Positions 1 to 5,651 are shown, numbered from the stretch's first letter. The stretch is DNA of 6,737 nt from Deltaproteobacteria bacterium (GCA_030591745.1 JAUVAM010000217.1:1-6737); one strand, 5' to 3'. Notes: generated from the sequence alone by a model not told the origin. Numbers and translations: made by a program.

Positions 1-138
1 CGGAGTCGAAGGTTAGTTTCCCATTTTCGGAAAAGGAGGTTTTTTTTGCGGGCAGCAGGCATCTACGATATTGCTAAAAAACGACAAAAAGTAGGGTATG
101 ATTCTGTGCTGCGACACGATTGAGCAAAGGGGCCAACA
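1..138. other. Leader region upstream of the FHA gene; no gene seen
   Basis: I see no supportable coding region here. The reading frame that crosses it on the minus strand is antisense to the FHA gene and looks like a shadow. The stretch is AT-rich between about 60 and 105. TATGAT at 97-102 matches five of six bases of a sigma70 -10 box, but the nearest -35-like hexamer, TTGCTA at 71-76, sits 20 bases away, which is too far for a convincing promoter. A Shine-Dalgarno-like AAAGGGG at 126-132 serves the next gene. Confidence 0.35.
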
Positions 139-522
139 ATGGGATCCAGCAAGCGAATCACCGACATTGTCCAGGTCAACCGCTCGCCTTTTGGGGCGCC
201 TTACGTTTTTGTCCTGGCTGTGATCAAGGGCCCCTACCAGCACGCCTGCCTGCGTTTGACCCAGAAGGAAACCACGGTCGGTGCCGATTCTGACCTGGCC
301 GACCTCGCGCTCAGGGATAATCAGATTTCCAACCGGCATCTGATGGTGCGGGTCAACGGCAATCTGGTCAGCATCATCGATCTGGACTCGACCAACGGCA
401 CGGTGCTGAATAAGAACAAAATCAGCCCAGGCAAGCCCCACCGGATCAAGCATCTGGACGAAATTCAAATCGGTCGCACCCGTCTGCTCTTCATGGCCTG
501 TAGATTCCGGGAAGGTATCTGA
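139..522 (+). CDS. Small stand-alone FHA (forkhead-associated) domain protein
   Basis: The product has 127 residues, nearly all of it one FHA fold, a family that binds phosphothreonine peptides in signalling. The FHA pattern is visible: VGAD at 47-50 (strand leading into the binding loop), S64-N-R-H67, then DLDSTNGT at 81-88 with the conserved S-T-N-G, and LDEIQIGRT at 106-114 ahead of the last strand. The usual Gly-Arg pair at the first loop is Gly48-Ala49, so one common phosphate-contacting residue is missing. There is no signal peptide, membrane segment, kinase or transcription-factor domain. The ATG is supported by AAAGGGG six bases upstream. No partner kinase or phosphatase is encoded nearby, so its ligand is unknown. 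The family call is secure; the role is not. Confidence 0.9.
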   Translation: MGSSKRITDIVQVNRSPFGAPYVFVLAVIKGPYQHACLRLTQKETTVGADSDLADLALRDNQISNRHLMVRVNGNLVSIIDLDSTNGTVLNKNKISPGKPHRIKHLDEIQIGRTRLLFMACRFREGI

Positions 523-544
523 GTCATCATTTCGGGCGTTTTTG

Positions 545-561
545 CGTCCCCAAATTGCCCC
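545..561 (+). repeat. Left copy of a 17-bp direct repeat flanking the relBE-like module
   Basis: The motif cgtccccaaattgcccc matches the motif at 1265-1281 at 15 of 17 positions, in the same orientation and without gaps. It begins 22 bases after the FHA stop. The pair brackets the toxin-antitoxin module. It may mark a cassette boundary or be a dispersed short repeat; the core has a G-rich/AATT/C-rich look, so chance similarity is not excluded. Confidence 0.4.
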
Positions 562-589
562 AGATCCGACACAAAAAAGCACCTCCATT

Positions 590-607
590 TGTCCCAACGT
601 TGGGACA
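590..607. promoter_or_regulatory. Perfect 18-bp palindrome, candidate operator
   Basis: TGTCCCAACGTTGGGACA is a perfect 18-bp inverted repeat without a spacer, typical in form of a site for a dimeric regulator. It has no U-tract after it, so it is not a terminator. It lies 165 bases upstream of the relB-like start and well upstream of that gene's own promoter. No gene next to it has an obviously matching regulator, and it does not resemble either the GTGTTACAC sites or the hip operators in this window. It could be the remnant operator of a lost gene, or bind a distant regulator. Confidence 0.5.
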
Positions 608-708
608 GGGTTTCGCCTAATAACTCATGTTCTTACAACTTCGTCCGTTGAAAAATACCCACATCGCCCTACATGCCGTCCAAAGCTCACTTTCCGGCCT
701 AAGCCATG

Positions 709-737
709 TTGACTCTCCCCAGCGCCGGTGTTACACT
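709..737 (+). promoter_or_regulatory. Sigma70-type promoter of the relBE-like operon
   Basis: TTGACT at 709-714 (five of six consensus bases) is followed by a 17-base spacer and TACACT at 732-737 (four of six). The predicted transcription start falls near 744, about 30 bases upstream of the antitoxin ATG. The -10 hexamer overlaps the first GTGTTACAC operator copy, which fits autorepression by the antitoxin. Confidence 0.6.
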
Positions 738-751
738 AGTGTTACACCGGC
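724..751. promoter_or_regulatory. Tandem palindromic operator of the relBE-like operon
   Basis: Two identical 9-bp palindromes, GTGTTACAC, lie at 728-736 and 739-747, a period of 11 bp or about one helical turn. Outer bases GCCG and CGGC extend the block to a 28-bp inverted repeat that is perfect except for the two central T residues. Ribbon-helix-helix antitoxins commonly bind such short repeats cooperatively, alone or with their toxin. The position over the -10 box and predicted start site fits repression. Binding by the adjacent antitoxin is inferred, not shown. Confidence 0.65.
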
Positions 752-772
752 AGAGACTAAAGGAGCTTGCGG

Positions 773-997
773 ATGCCAACAGCCAAAAAGAGAATCAACC
801 TCTCCGTCGATGATCGCTTGTGGGAAGAACTGAACCGCTTGAAGGAACTCAGGGGTGCTCCATCCCTCTCAGCGGTGGTCATTGAACTCACCAAAGAGGC
901 GCTGGAACTTCAAGAGGATCTCTACTTCGCAAAGATCGCGAAAGAGCGTGAGCGCGAAGCCACAATCTCCCACGATCAACTCTGGAAAAACATGTAG
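773..997 (+). CDS. Antitoxin of the RelB/CopG ribbon-helix-helix type
   Basis: The product has 74 residues. The N-terminus, with KKRINLSVDDRLWEELNRLK from residue 5, is a typical ribbon-helix-helix DNA-binding pattern: an alternating beta strand followed by an amphipathic helix. A second helix starts around SLSAVVIELTKEA. The charged C-terminal half, ending in SHDQLWKNM, is the kind of flexible tail that wraps and neutralises a RelE-like toxin. ATG at 773 is preferred to the upstream in-frame TTG at 767 because AAAGGAG at 759-765 is seven bases before it. The stop codon directly abuts the toxin start, so the two genes are translationally coupled. It probably represses its own promoter through the GTGTTACAC sites. 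The gene is visibly richer in A and T than the genes to its right, consistent with transfer. Confidence 0.85.
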   Translation: MPTAKKRINLSVDDRLWEELNRLKELRGAPSLSAVVIELTKEALELQEDLYFAKIAKEREREATISHDQLWKNM

Positions 998-1258
998 ATG
1001 TGGAAAATCGTCTATAAGAAATCCGTCAAAAAAGACCTCAAAAAAATCTCACCGGATGTTCGATACATTCTCCGCAGGGCCATCGAAGAAAAACTCATGA
1101 TCGATCCCCTGCGCTTCGGCATCCCCCTCAGGCGCACCCTCAAAAGGCTGATGAAGCTGCGGGTAGGCGACTACCGAATCATCTACACCATTCAAAAGAA
1201 AACCATCGTGGTCTCCATCATAAAGATCGGGCACAGGAGAGAAGTCTACGGGAAATAA
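998..1258 (+). CDS. RelE/ParE-superfamily toxin, probable RelE-type mRNA interferase
   Basis: The product has 86 residues, normal for RelE-type toxins, which as a family cleave mRNA on the ribosome. It is very basic. It shows an N-terminal Lys-rich strand and helix (residues 2-17), then the C-terminal signature: MKLRVGDYRIIY at 52-63 and IGHRREVY at 77-84. By alignment from memory with E. coli RelE, K53, R60, R80 and Y84 occupy the places of K54, R61, R81 and Y87, so the active site looks intact. The ATG follows the antitoxin TAG with no gap and has only a weak ribosome site, typical of toxin translation that depends on antitoxin translation. It could instead behave as a ParE-like gyrase toxin, but the conserved R...Y residues favour RNase activity. 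Confidence 0.85.
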   Translation: MWKIVYKKSVKKDLKKISPDVRYILRRAIEEKLMIDPLRFGIPLRRTLKRLMKLRVGDYRIIYTIQKKTIVVSIIKIGHRREVYGK

Positions 1259-1552
1259 AAGACACGTCCCCCAATTTCCCCGACCCGCCTCACTGGCAGA
1301 CGAAGAGATCGGTGTAACTGTCGTCGCGTTGCGGAAGCGGACCGCCAAGGGGTCGCGCTCGACTTCGGGTAGTTGCACGGCCTCTGGGCAGTCGGCCAGG
1401 TCGGACGATGGTGGTGCCGGTCTTGGCGCCGGAGACTCGCTGTAACATGTCGGTATGCTGTCGCAGCCCACGCCGCTGTCGTCGTCATCGCCGCAAGCCG
1501 CCAGCCAAGGACCGAAGATCACGAGAATCGTTGAGAGCAGGAATGTACGCAT
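1049..1552 (-). CDS. Small Cys- and Asp-rich lipoprotein, 3' end probably disrupted
   Basis: From ATG at 1552 the product starts MRTFLLSTILVIFGPWLAAC, a clear lipoprotein signal peptide with lipobox LAAC. An acidic CGDDDD start follows, then a Pro/Ser-rich linker with further cysteines. Asp after the +1 Cys is a retention signal in some Gram-negatives. The first 75 or so residues look genuine. After that the frame reads through the 17-bp repeat at 1265-1281 and runs antisense through most of the toxin gene, which is not believable as real protein. A different frame ends with RDDSYTDLFVCQ and a TGA at 1290-1292, just before the repeat. So the gene is either frameshifted by one base near 1330 or truncated by arrival of the toxin-antitoxin cassette. 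It starts 24 bases after the upstream lipoprotein gene, probably in one operon. Function unknown. Confidence 0.55.
   Translation of the reverse strand: MRTFLLSTILVIFGPWLAACGDDDDSGVGCDSIPTCYSESPAPRPAPPSSDLADCPEAVQLPEVERDPLAVRFRNATTVTPISSSASEAGRGNWGTCLLFPVDFSPVPDLYDGDHDGFLLNGVDDSVVAYPQLHQPFEGAPEGDAEAQGIDHEFFFDGPAENVSNIR
1265..1281 (+). repeat. Right copy of a 17-bp direct repeat flanking the relBE-like module
   Basis: The motif cgtcccccaatttcccc lies seven bases after the toxin stop codon and matches the copy at 545-561 at 15 of 17 positions. It also lies at the point where the lipoprotein reading frame stops looking genuine, so it is the best candidate for a cassette edge on this side. Confidence 0.4.
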
Positions 1553-1576
1553 TTCATGCCCCCCCAAGCGTGGCGC

Positions 1577-3175
1577 TTACATGCGCCGCTTCATTTTGGG
1601 CACGTCCTGGCAGGCTTTGTCCAGGCCGAGTTCGCAGGCGCGTTGCATGTCGGCGACGCCGTCTTTGCGCTGGCCTTGCTGCCACTTGGCGCCGGCTCGC
1701 TCCCGGTAGGCGCGGGGGTCGTCTGGGTGGCCTTCGATGTAGGTGTCCCACATTTTCACCACCTCGCCGAACTTGCGTTTGGCGGCCAGGGCATTGTCCC
1801 GCTGCAGGCGCAGCTCGAAGTTGTCGGGATCGGCGGCCAACTCCGCTTCGGAGGTTAAGAGACCGCCTTTCTTTTGTGTAAAGCCGGCCCGATAGCGCAG
1901 GTCGTTGTCATCCGGGTCGAGTTGACTGCCCAGGCTGAAGAGGCGCAGGGCGCGTTTGTGCTGGCCTGCCTTGTAGAGCTGGTCTCCTTCGAAGCGTAGC
2001 GTGTCGCGCAACCATTTTACGTTGTCAGCCAGGATCTCGTTCGTTGGCGAAAGCTGGCGGGCCAGGATCAGGTCAAGGGCTGCGCCTGTATAGTTCTTGG
2101 TCTTGGCGCGGGCGTAGAAACGCTTTTGTAGCGCGCCGCGCTCCTGGGGGTCTAAGCGCAGGGCCCGATCCAACCAGGGCAGGCGCTCGGCCGCCTGCGT
2201 CTTGCTGTCGAAGAGCTTGGCTTTTTCGATCAGGAAGTGCGGGTGATCGCCGAAGGCCAAAGCCGCATCGCAAGCCTTTGTGGCCTGCTTGGGTTCCTTG
2301 GCCTCCCGAAGCGTTCGGCAACGATCCCAATGGGTAAAACCCGCCAAGATGGCCAGCTTGGGGTTGTCTTTGACTAAGGGCCGAATCTCCTGGACGTAGG
2401 CGTCCATGTTTTTATAGGTGCCGCCCCAGCGAGGCGTGATGTTGCGCAGGTAGTGGACCCGGAGATGAAAGCACAGGGGGCAGTGGGCCAAACCGGCGTC
2501 CAAAAGCTGGCGCTCGGTTTTGTTCGGCAGGCTCTCGGCCATCTGCACGAGCCGCCGATGGGCCGCCACCAGCTTGGGTCTGAGCGCGATGGCCCGCTGG
2601 AAATCCTTGGCCGCGGCCTGATGCCGGGCATCCATGGTACGGAACTGAGCCTGAGATGTGTCCTTGGCGAACTTGCCGCCCCGAACATGCTGCGCCATCT
2701 TGAAACGGTGGTTGCCGCGGGCCGCGAAGGGGGCGAAGTGCTCGGGCGAGCGCTTGACCCATTTGTCCAAAAGTGGAGCGATGGCCGGATCCGCCACGAA
2801 GAAAGCCGAGAGCATGGCGTCGGGCCAGTCCTCCTTGCGAAAATCTTGCTCGAACTCAGCCTGGTAATGCTCCATCCACTGCTCGAGCCTGTCGAAGCGC
2901 TTCAGTCGCAGCAGATTCAGCAGGGCAGCCTCGTCGGGTTGACGCAGGGGATAGCCATGGGCACCCATGCCCTCTTCGCCCACGAAGGCAGACTCTAAGG
3001 GGATGGACTTCGCCGCGATGCGGGGCCCGCGCTGCATGGGCTCGGGCGGCATGGGTCCTGTGGGGGCCTGCTTGTCGGAGAAGAAATCCTCGCAGCCCAG
3101 CACCATCACCCCCGCCAGAACGGACAGACAAAGACAAAGCAGGACCGCGACCCATCGATTTATTTTGTGTTCCAT
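1577..3175 (-). CDS. DUF4034/TPR-like lipoprotein
   Basis: From ATG at 3175 the product has 532 residues. Residues 1-28 form a lipoprotein signal peptide: basic start, hydrophobic core, lipobox VLGC with Cys28, then EDFF. Asp at +3 does not settle the membrane. Residues about 130-215 match my recollection of DUF4034, with LLDKWVKRSPEH, a GNHRFKMAQHVRGG stretch and A..DFQRAIALRP. The C-terminal half (about 390-530) holds TPR-like helix pairs, such as YKAGQHKRALRLFSLGSQLD with a DPDDND turn, and ends with RACELGLDKAC. A CPLC pair lies at 232-235. Such solenoids usually mediate protein contacts, here on the periplasmic side. The in-frame TTG at 3211 is rejected because it would put 12 residues before the signal peptide. 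No Shine-Dalgarno site is visible before the ATG. It lies 51 bases after the Toprim-like gene and 24 bases before the small lipoprotein gene. Confidence 0.8.
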   Translation of the reverse strand: MEHKINRWVAVLLCLCLSVLAGVMVLGCEDFFSDKQAPTGPMPPEPMQRGPRIAAKSIPLESAFVGEEGMGAHGYPLRQPDEAALLNLLRLKRFDRLEQWMEHYQAEFEQDFRKEDWPDAMLSAFFVADPAIAPLLDKWVKRSPEHFAPFAARGNHRFKMAQHVRGGKFAKDTSQAQFRTMDARHQAAAKDFQRAIALRPKLVAAHRRLVQMAESLPNKTERQLLDAGLAHCPLCFHLRVHYLRNITPRWGGTYKNMDAYVQEIRPLVKDNPKLAILAGFTHWDRCRTLREAKEPKQATKACDAALAFGDHPHFLIEKAKLFDSKTQAAERLPWLDRALRLDPQERGALQKRFYARAKTKNYTGAALDLILARQLSPTNEILADNVKWLRDTLRFEGDQLYKAGQHKRALRLFSLGSQLDPDDNDLRYRAGFTQKKGGLLTSEAELAADPDNFELRLQRDNALAAKRKFGEVVKMWDTYIEGHPDDPRAYRERAGAKWQQGQRKDGVADMQRACELGLDKACQDVPKMKRRM

Positions 3176-3209
3176 GGAAAAAAGAATAGCCAATTGCTGG
3201 CCGATTGGC
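3176..3209 (-). terminator. Possible intrinsic terminator after the Toprim-like gene
   Basis: Reading the minus strand, GCCAAT (3209-3204) pairs with ATTGGC (3194-3189) across a nine-base loop, and TATTCTTTTTT follows immediately. The six-bp stem with three G-C pairs is weak, but the U-rich tract is good. It begins 18 bases after the stop codon of the Toprim-like gene, where an operon end would be expected. The same bases can also be read as a promoter, so the call is tentative. Confidence 0.35.
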
Positions 3210-3211
3210 AA
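3183..3211 (-). promoter_or_regulatory. Possible promoter giving a near-leaderless lipoprotein mRNA
   Basis: On the minus strand TTGCCA (3211-3206, five of six consensus bases) is separated by exactly 17 bases from TATTCT (3188-3183, four of six). Transcription would start near 3176, next to the ATG at 3175. This would explain why no Shine-Dalgarno sequence is seen. It overlaps the candidate terminator hairpin. Confidence 0.35.
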
Positions 3212-3226
3212 AGTGGCGCGCTGATA

Positions 3227-4129
3227 TTAAATCAAGCCATCGACCATCCCAGGCAGTTCCCCGCGCTTCAGCAGCGCTTGGCATTCGTCCTCGCCCGTCA
3301 GCGCCGTCAGCGACAAACGGTCCTCGGCCCAGTCGGCTCCGAAGTGCTGCGCGGCACTTGCTTTCATGGCCTCGAAGACCTTCTCGGCGTATCCTTTGCG
3401 CTCGGGCAAGACGAGCGCTATCCGCTTGGCGCCCGCCAGCCAAGGCGTCCAATCCTCGTGCCAGTGATCGATGGTGCGCAGCATGCCCATCACCGCGGCT
3501 TTTCCAGCCGCGGCCTGCGCCAAGCACAACCAGTCGATCGGCCCCTCCCCGATGAGCAGATTTTCATGCCTGCCCGGAAGCGGAAGATCGCTTCGGCCGC
3601 TGTTGAGCCCCAGCAAAGTCGGCTGCTCGGCTGAAAGCTGCCGCATGCAGTTGTCGGCGGGAGACTTCGAGATGGGCTTGTACAGTTGCCAGAGCCAACC
3701 CATGGGATGGGCCGCGTCCGCCTCCCAGGCCGGCGCCACCAGGCCCTCGGCGTGGATCGGCATGGTCTCGCTGCTTGAGACCTCCCGCTTGAGGAATTGA
3801 ATGGCCCGGTGCTCGTCACAAAGCGGCCACCACATGTGCCCACCATTGGTAAAGAAACCAGTCGCGACGCGCTCGGGCGGCGGGAGGGCTTCTATCATTT
3901 GCTTGAACCGGGTCATGGCTGGTCGCCAATCACGAAAGCCCAAGGCATGGGCGAGCTCCGGATTGAGCCCGCGCTCGGCCAGCCAGGCCAAGGCCCGCTC
4001 GGTGAGTTCCAGCGGCTCGAGCAGTTCCCACAGCCGGGCCATGAAATCCGATCGAATCGCCCGGGCCGAATCGGCCGGCGGGGAGCGATAGGCACGCCTC
4101 CAGTCCTTTTTTCCACCCATGTTTGCCAT
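3227..4129 (-). CDS. Toprim-like (primase-type) protein, third gene of the hip operon, catalytically doubtful
   Basis: The product has 300 residues. The layout recalls the Toprim half of phage and plasmid primases. An early ALAWLAERGLNPELAHALGF (47-66) resembles the 'RGI..ela..fGlG' segment. NLLIGEGPIDWL (190-201) resembles Toprim motif 1 with its Glu (E195). RIALVLPERKG (236-246) sits where motif 2 'DxD..G' should be, and LTGEDECQALLKRGE (277-291) resembles the 'D.ndlL..g' end. In motif 2 the first Asp appears to be Leu241 or Pro242 and the second Glu243, so normal two-metal catalysis is unlikely. No zinc finger or helicase domain is present. ATG at 4129 follows GGAGG by five bases and lies one base after the hipA stop, so it is co-transcribed and probably coupled. 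It may be an accessory partner of HipA, or a passenger. Family assignment is by motif reading only. Confidence 0.6.
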   Translation of the reverse strand: MANMGGKKDWRRAYRSPPADSARAIRSDFMARLWELLEPLELTERALAWLAERGLNPELAHALGFRDWRPAMTRFKQMIEALPPPERVATGFFTNGGHMWWPLCDEHRAIQFLKREVSSSETMPIHAEGLVAPAWEADAAHPMGWLWQLYKPISKSPADNCMRQLSAEQPTLLGLNSGRSDLPLPGRHENLLIGEGPIDWLCLAQAAAGKAAVMGMLRTIDHWHEDWTPWLAGAKRIALVLPERKGYAEKVFEAMKASAAQHFGADWAEDRLSLTALTGEDECQALLKRGELPGMVDGLI

Positions 4130-5380
4130 TCAGTCCTCCAGCAAGTCCAGACAACGCCGGGCTCGGCGGCGCAGCGGACGCTGCACCATCTGCAAAATCG
4201 GATGTTCGCCGTGGGCAGCCCGGAATGCCGCGGCCTGTTCCCTGGCCAGGCGGGGCAGGTCCTGGGCCAGGTGCCGCACCTCGCCCAGGAGGAAGGCGCG
4301 ACCCAGGCCCACGCGCTCGGCCAGGCGTTCCCAGTGGGCCCGCGCCACCTGCCCGGGATCCGCCTGCCCGCCCACGGCCATGGCCACGCGCCGGTCCAAA
4401 CGACGATAGGCGGCGGTGCAAACCAGATCGTAAAAGGGCGCCAGGCGCGGGCGGCCTGGGCCTTCGTATAGCAAGGAGATGTTCTTGGCGTGGCCGTCGG
4501 CGTTGCCGGCGAGCAGGTTAAAAATCAGCCACCTGAGAAGCTGCTCGATGTCGGGCAGGGGCTCGGCGCTCACCCTTTCGAGCAGAGCAAAGCAGTCTTC
4601 GAAACCGGGCCCGCCCTCCTGTTCGTACTTGCGACGATGGGAGAACCCCAAGGCCTGGCAGAAGTCCTCCTGGTGGAGGCGTCGCAGGCGACCCTGGTCC
4701 GCGCGCCGATCGTAGCGGCGGATCAGCGCCACCTCCTGCCCGCCCAGGCGAATGAGCCGCGTCTCGGCCACCCGCAAACCAGCGGCCGCCGCCAGCATGT
4801 TGCAATAGACCTCGTTGGCGGGCAGGTGAACGAAGTCCCGGCCGGCGAACTTGAGCAAATGACTGCTGGCGGCACCCGACGCGGGCAAGGCGGGCTTGCC
4901 GCCCGATAGCAGCACCGGCAGCTTGTCCTGGGCGCCCGCCAGGCTCAGACGCAGGCGGCCGTCTTCGACCAGGGCGGCGAAGACCGGCGGGGCGGCCAGC
5001 AGTCGTTTCCAGCGAGCCGAACTCAGCTTACGCGGCGGGCCGGCCTTCGCCCCGGGTCGCTCGCCCGGGGGGAGGATCTGCAAGGCGCCGGCGCAGTCGG
5101 CACCCAAGGCCGAAAGCAAGGCGAAATCGTTGTCGACGGACAGGCCCAGGCGCTCTGCCAGGGACTGGCGGATGATGCCTTCCGGCAGAAGGTTGGCGAA
5201 AAAATGGGCGACGGCCGGGCCGCCCTGCTCGCCTTCATCCAGGGGAATGGAAAGCGACAAGGCGAAGGCCCCCTCCCCTGCGAGCCAGTCGGCGGCATAG
5301 ATGAAACGAAGCGCCTCCCCTTCCCGCCACAGGCTTCCGACGAACTCGTCTTCGTACCAGAGATGCAGGGACTCGCTCAT
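4130..5380 (-). CDS. hipA: HipA-family serine/threonine kinase toxin
   Basis: The product has 416 residues, close to E. coli HipA (440), and includes the N-terminal 'couple' subdomain (about 5-100) that the split HipS/HipT systems lack. Kinase motifs are all visible: Gly-rich loop SLAGAQDK at 146-153, with Ser146 matching the autophosphorylated Ser150 of E. coli HipA; ATP-binding Lys177 in LLKF; LIRRYDR at 219-225; LHQEDF at 235-240; catalytic loop GNADGHAKN at 292-300 with Asp295 and Asn300; and metal-binding Asp318 in FYDLV. HipA of E. coli phosphorylates glutamyl-tRNA synthetase; other family members target other aminoacyl-tRNA synthetases, so the substrate here is open. The start overlaps the hipB stop by four bases (ATGA), which couples toxin to antitoxin translation. 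The kinase should be active on sequence grounds. Confidence 0.95.
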   Translation of the reverse strand: MSESLHLWYEDEFVGSLWREGEALRFIYAADWLAGEGAFALSLSIPLDEGEQGGPAVAHFFANLLPEGIIRQSLAERLGLSVDNDFALLSALGADCAGALQILPPGERPGAKAGPPRKLSSARWKRLLAAPPVFAALVEDGRLRLSLAGAQDKLPVLLSGGKPALPASGAASSHLLKFAGRDFVHLPANEVYCNMLAAAAGLRVAETRLIRLGGQEVALIRRYDRRADQGRLRRLHQEDFCQALGFSHRRKYEQEGGPGFEDCFALLERVSAEPLPDIEQLLRWLIFNLLAGNADGHAKNISLLYEGPGRPRLAPFYDLVCTAAYRRLDRRVAMAVGGQADPGQVARAHWERLAERVGLGRAFLLGEVRHLAQDLPRLAREQAAAFRAAHGEHPILQMVQRPLRRRARRCLDLLED

Positions 5381-5628
5381 GGGGCCCCATCCCTGTCGCG
5401 GGGATCGGCCAGGCGCAACTCCAGGCCCAGACGATGGATGACTTGCATGACCTTGCCCAACTCCAGGCCGGCCTTGCCCCGCTCCAGCTCGGAGAGGAAA
5501 CGAACGCCCACGCCAGCCAGGCCCGCGGCCCGGGCCTGATTCATGCCCAGGGCCTTGCGCTTCCGCCGCAACAGCCGGCCCAACTCGGCCGGCGTGCTGA
5601 TTTTCCCGTACGGGAATATTTCGCTCAT
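5377..5628 (-). CDS. hipB: HipB-type XRE-family antitoxin and autorepressor
   Basis: The product has 83 residues, near the 88 of E. coli HipB. A Cro/C1-type helix-turn-helix spans about residues 14-68: LGRLLRRKRKALGMNQ, then the recognition part ending FLSELERGK and a closing helix VMQVIHRLGLEL. The Asp/Arg-rich tail (75-83) is the part that in E. coli HipB contacts HipA and is degraded. ATG at 5628 is chosen because GGAGG at 5635-5639 precedes it by six bases; the in-frame TTG at 5685 lies upstream of the predicted start of transcription. Codons 5-9 (Phe-Pro-Tyr-Gly-Lys) are built from one copy of the hip operator, so the DNA here carries two messages. It probably binds HipA and represses the operon. 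Confidence 0.92.
   Translation of the reverse strand: MSEIFPYGKISTPAELGRLLRRKRKALGMNQARAAGLAGVGVRFLSELERGKAGLELGKVMQVIHRLGLELRLADPRDRDGAP
5603..5616. promoter_or_regulatory. hip operator copy 1, inside the hipB coding region
   Basis: TTCCCGTACGGGAA is a perfect 14-bp palindrome. With flanks it forms the 22-base block 5600-5621, which is identical to the block around copy 2 except for one central base. It lies in codons 5-9 of hipB. Probable HipB site by position and repetition. Confidence 0.7.
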
Positions 5629-5651
5629 CTCGCTCCTCCAGTCCTCCAATT

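Noticed and set aside
17..49. Terminator-like hairpin with an eight-T run near the left edge
   Set aside because: The only stem, TTTCC with GGAAA, is five bp and AT-rich, and other bases separate it from the T run; too weak to call.
13..597. 194-residue minus-strand frame covering the FHA gene
   Set aside because: It is fully antisense to a gene with clear FHA motifs, and its translation shows no recognisable domain or ribosome site.
627..833. 68-residue plus-strand frame running into the antitoxin gene
   Set aside because: It overlaps the relBE-like promoter, operator and antitoxin start in another frame and shows no domain.
2453..2998. 181-residue plus-strand frame inside the large lipoprotein gene
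   Set aside because: A long antisense frame of this kind is expected in GC-rich coding DNA; the minus-strand protein has a signal peptide and family features.
3797..4471. 224-residue plus-strand frame across the Toprim-like and hipA genes
   Set aside because: It is antisense to two well-supported genes and crosses their junction; composition is that of a shadow frame.
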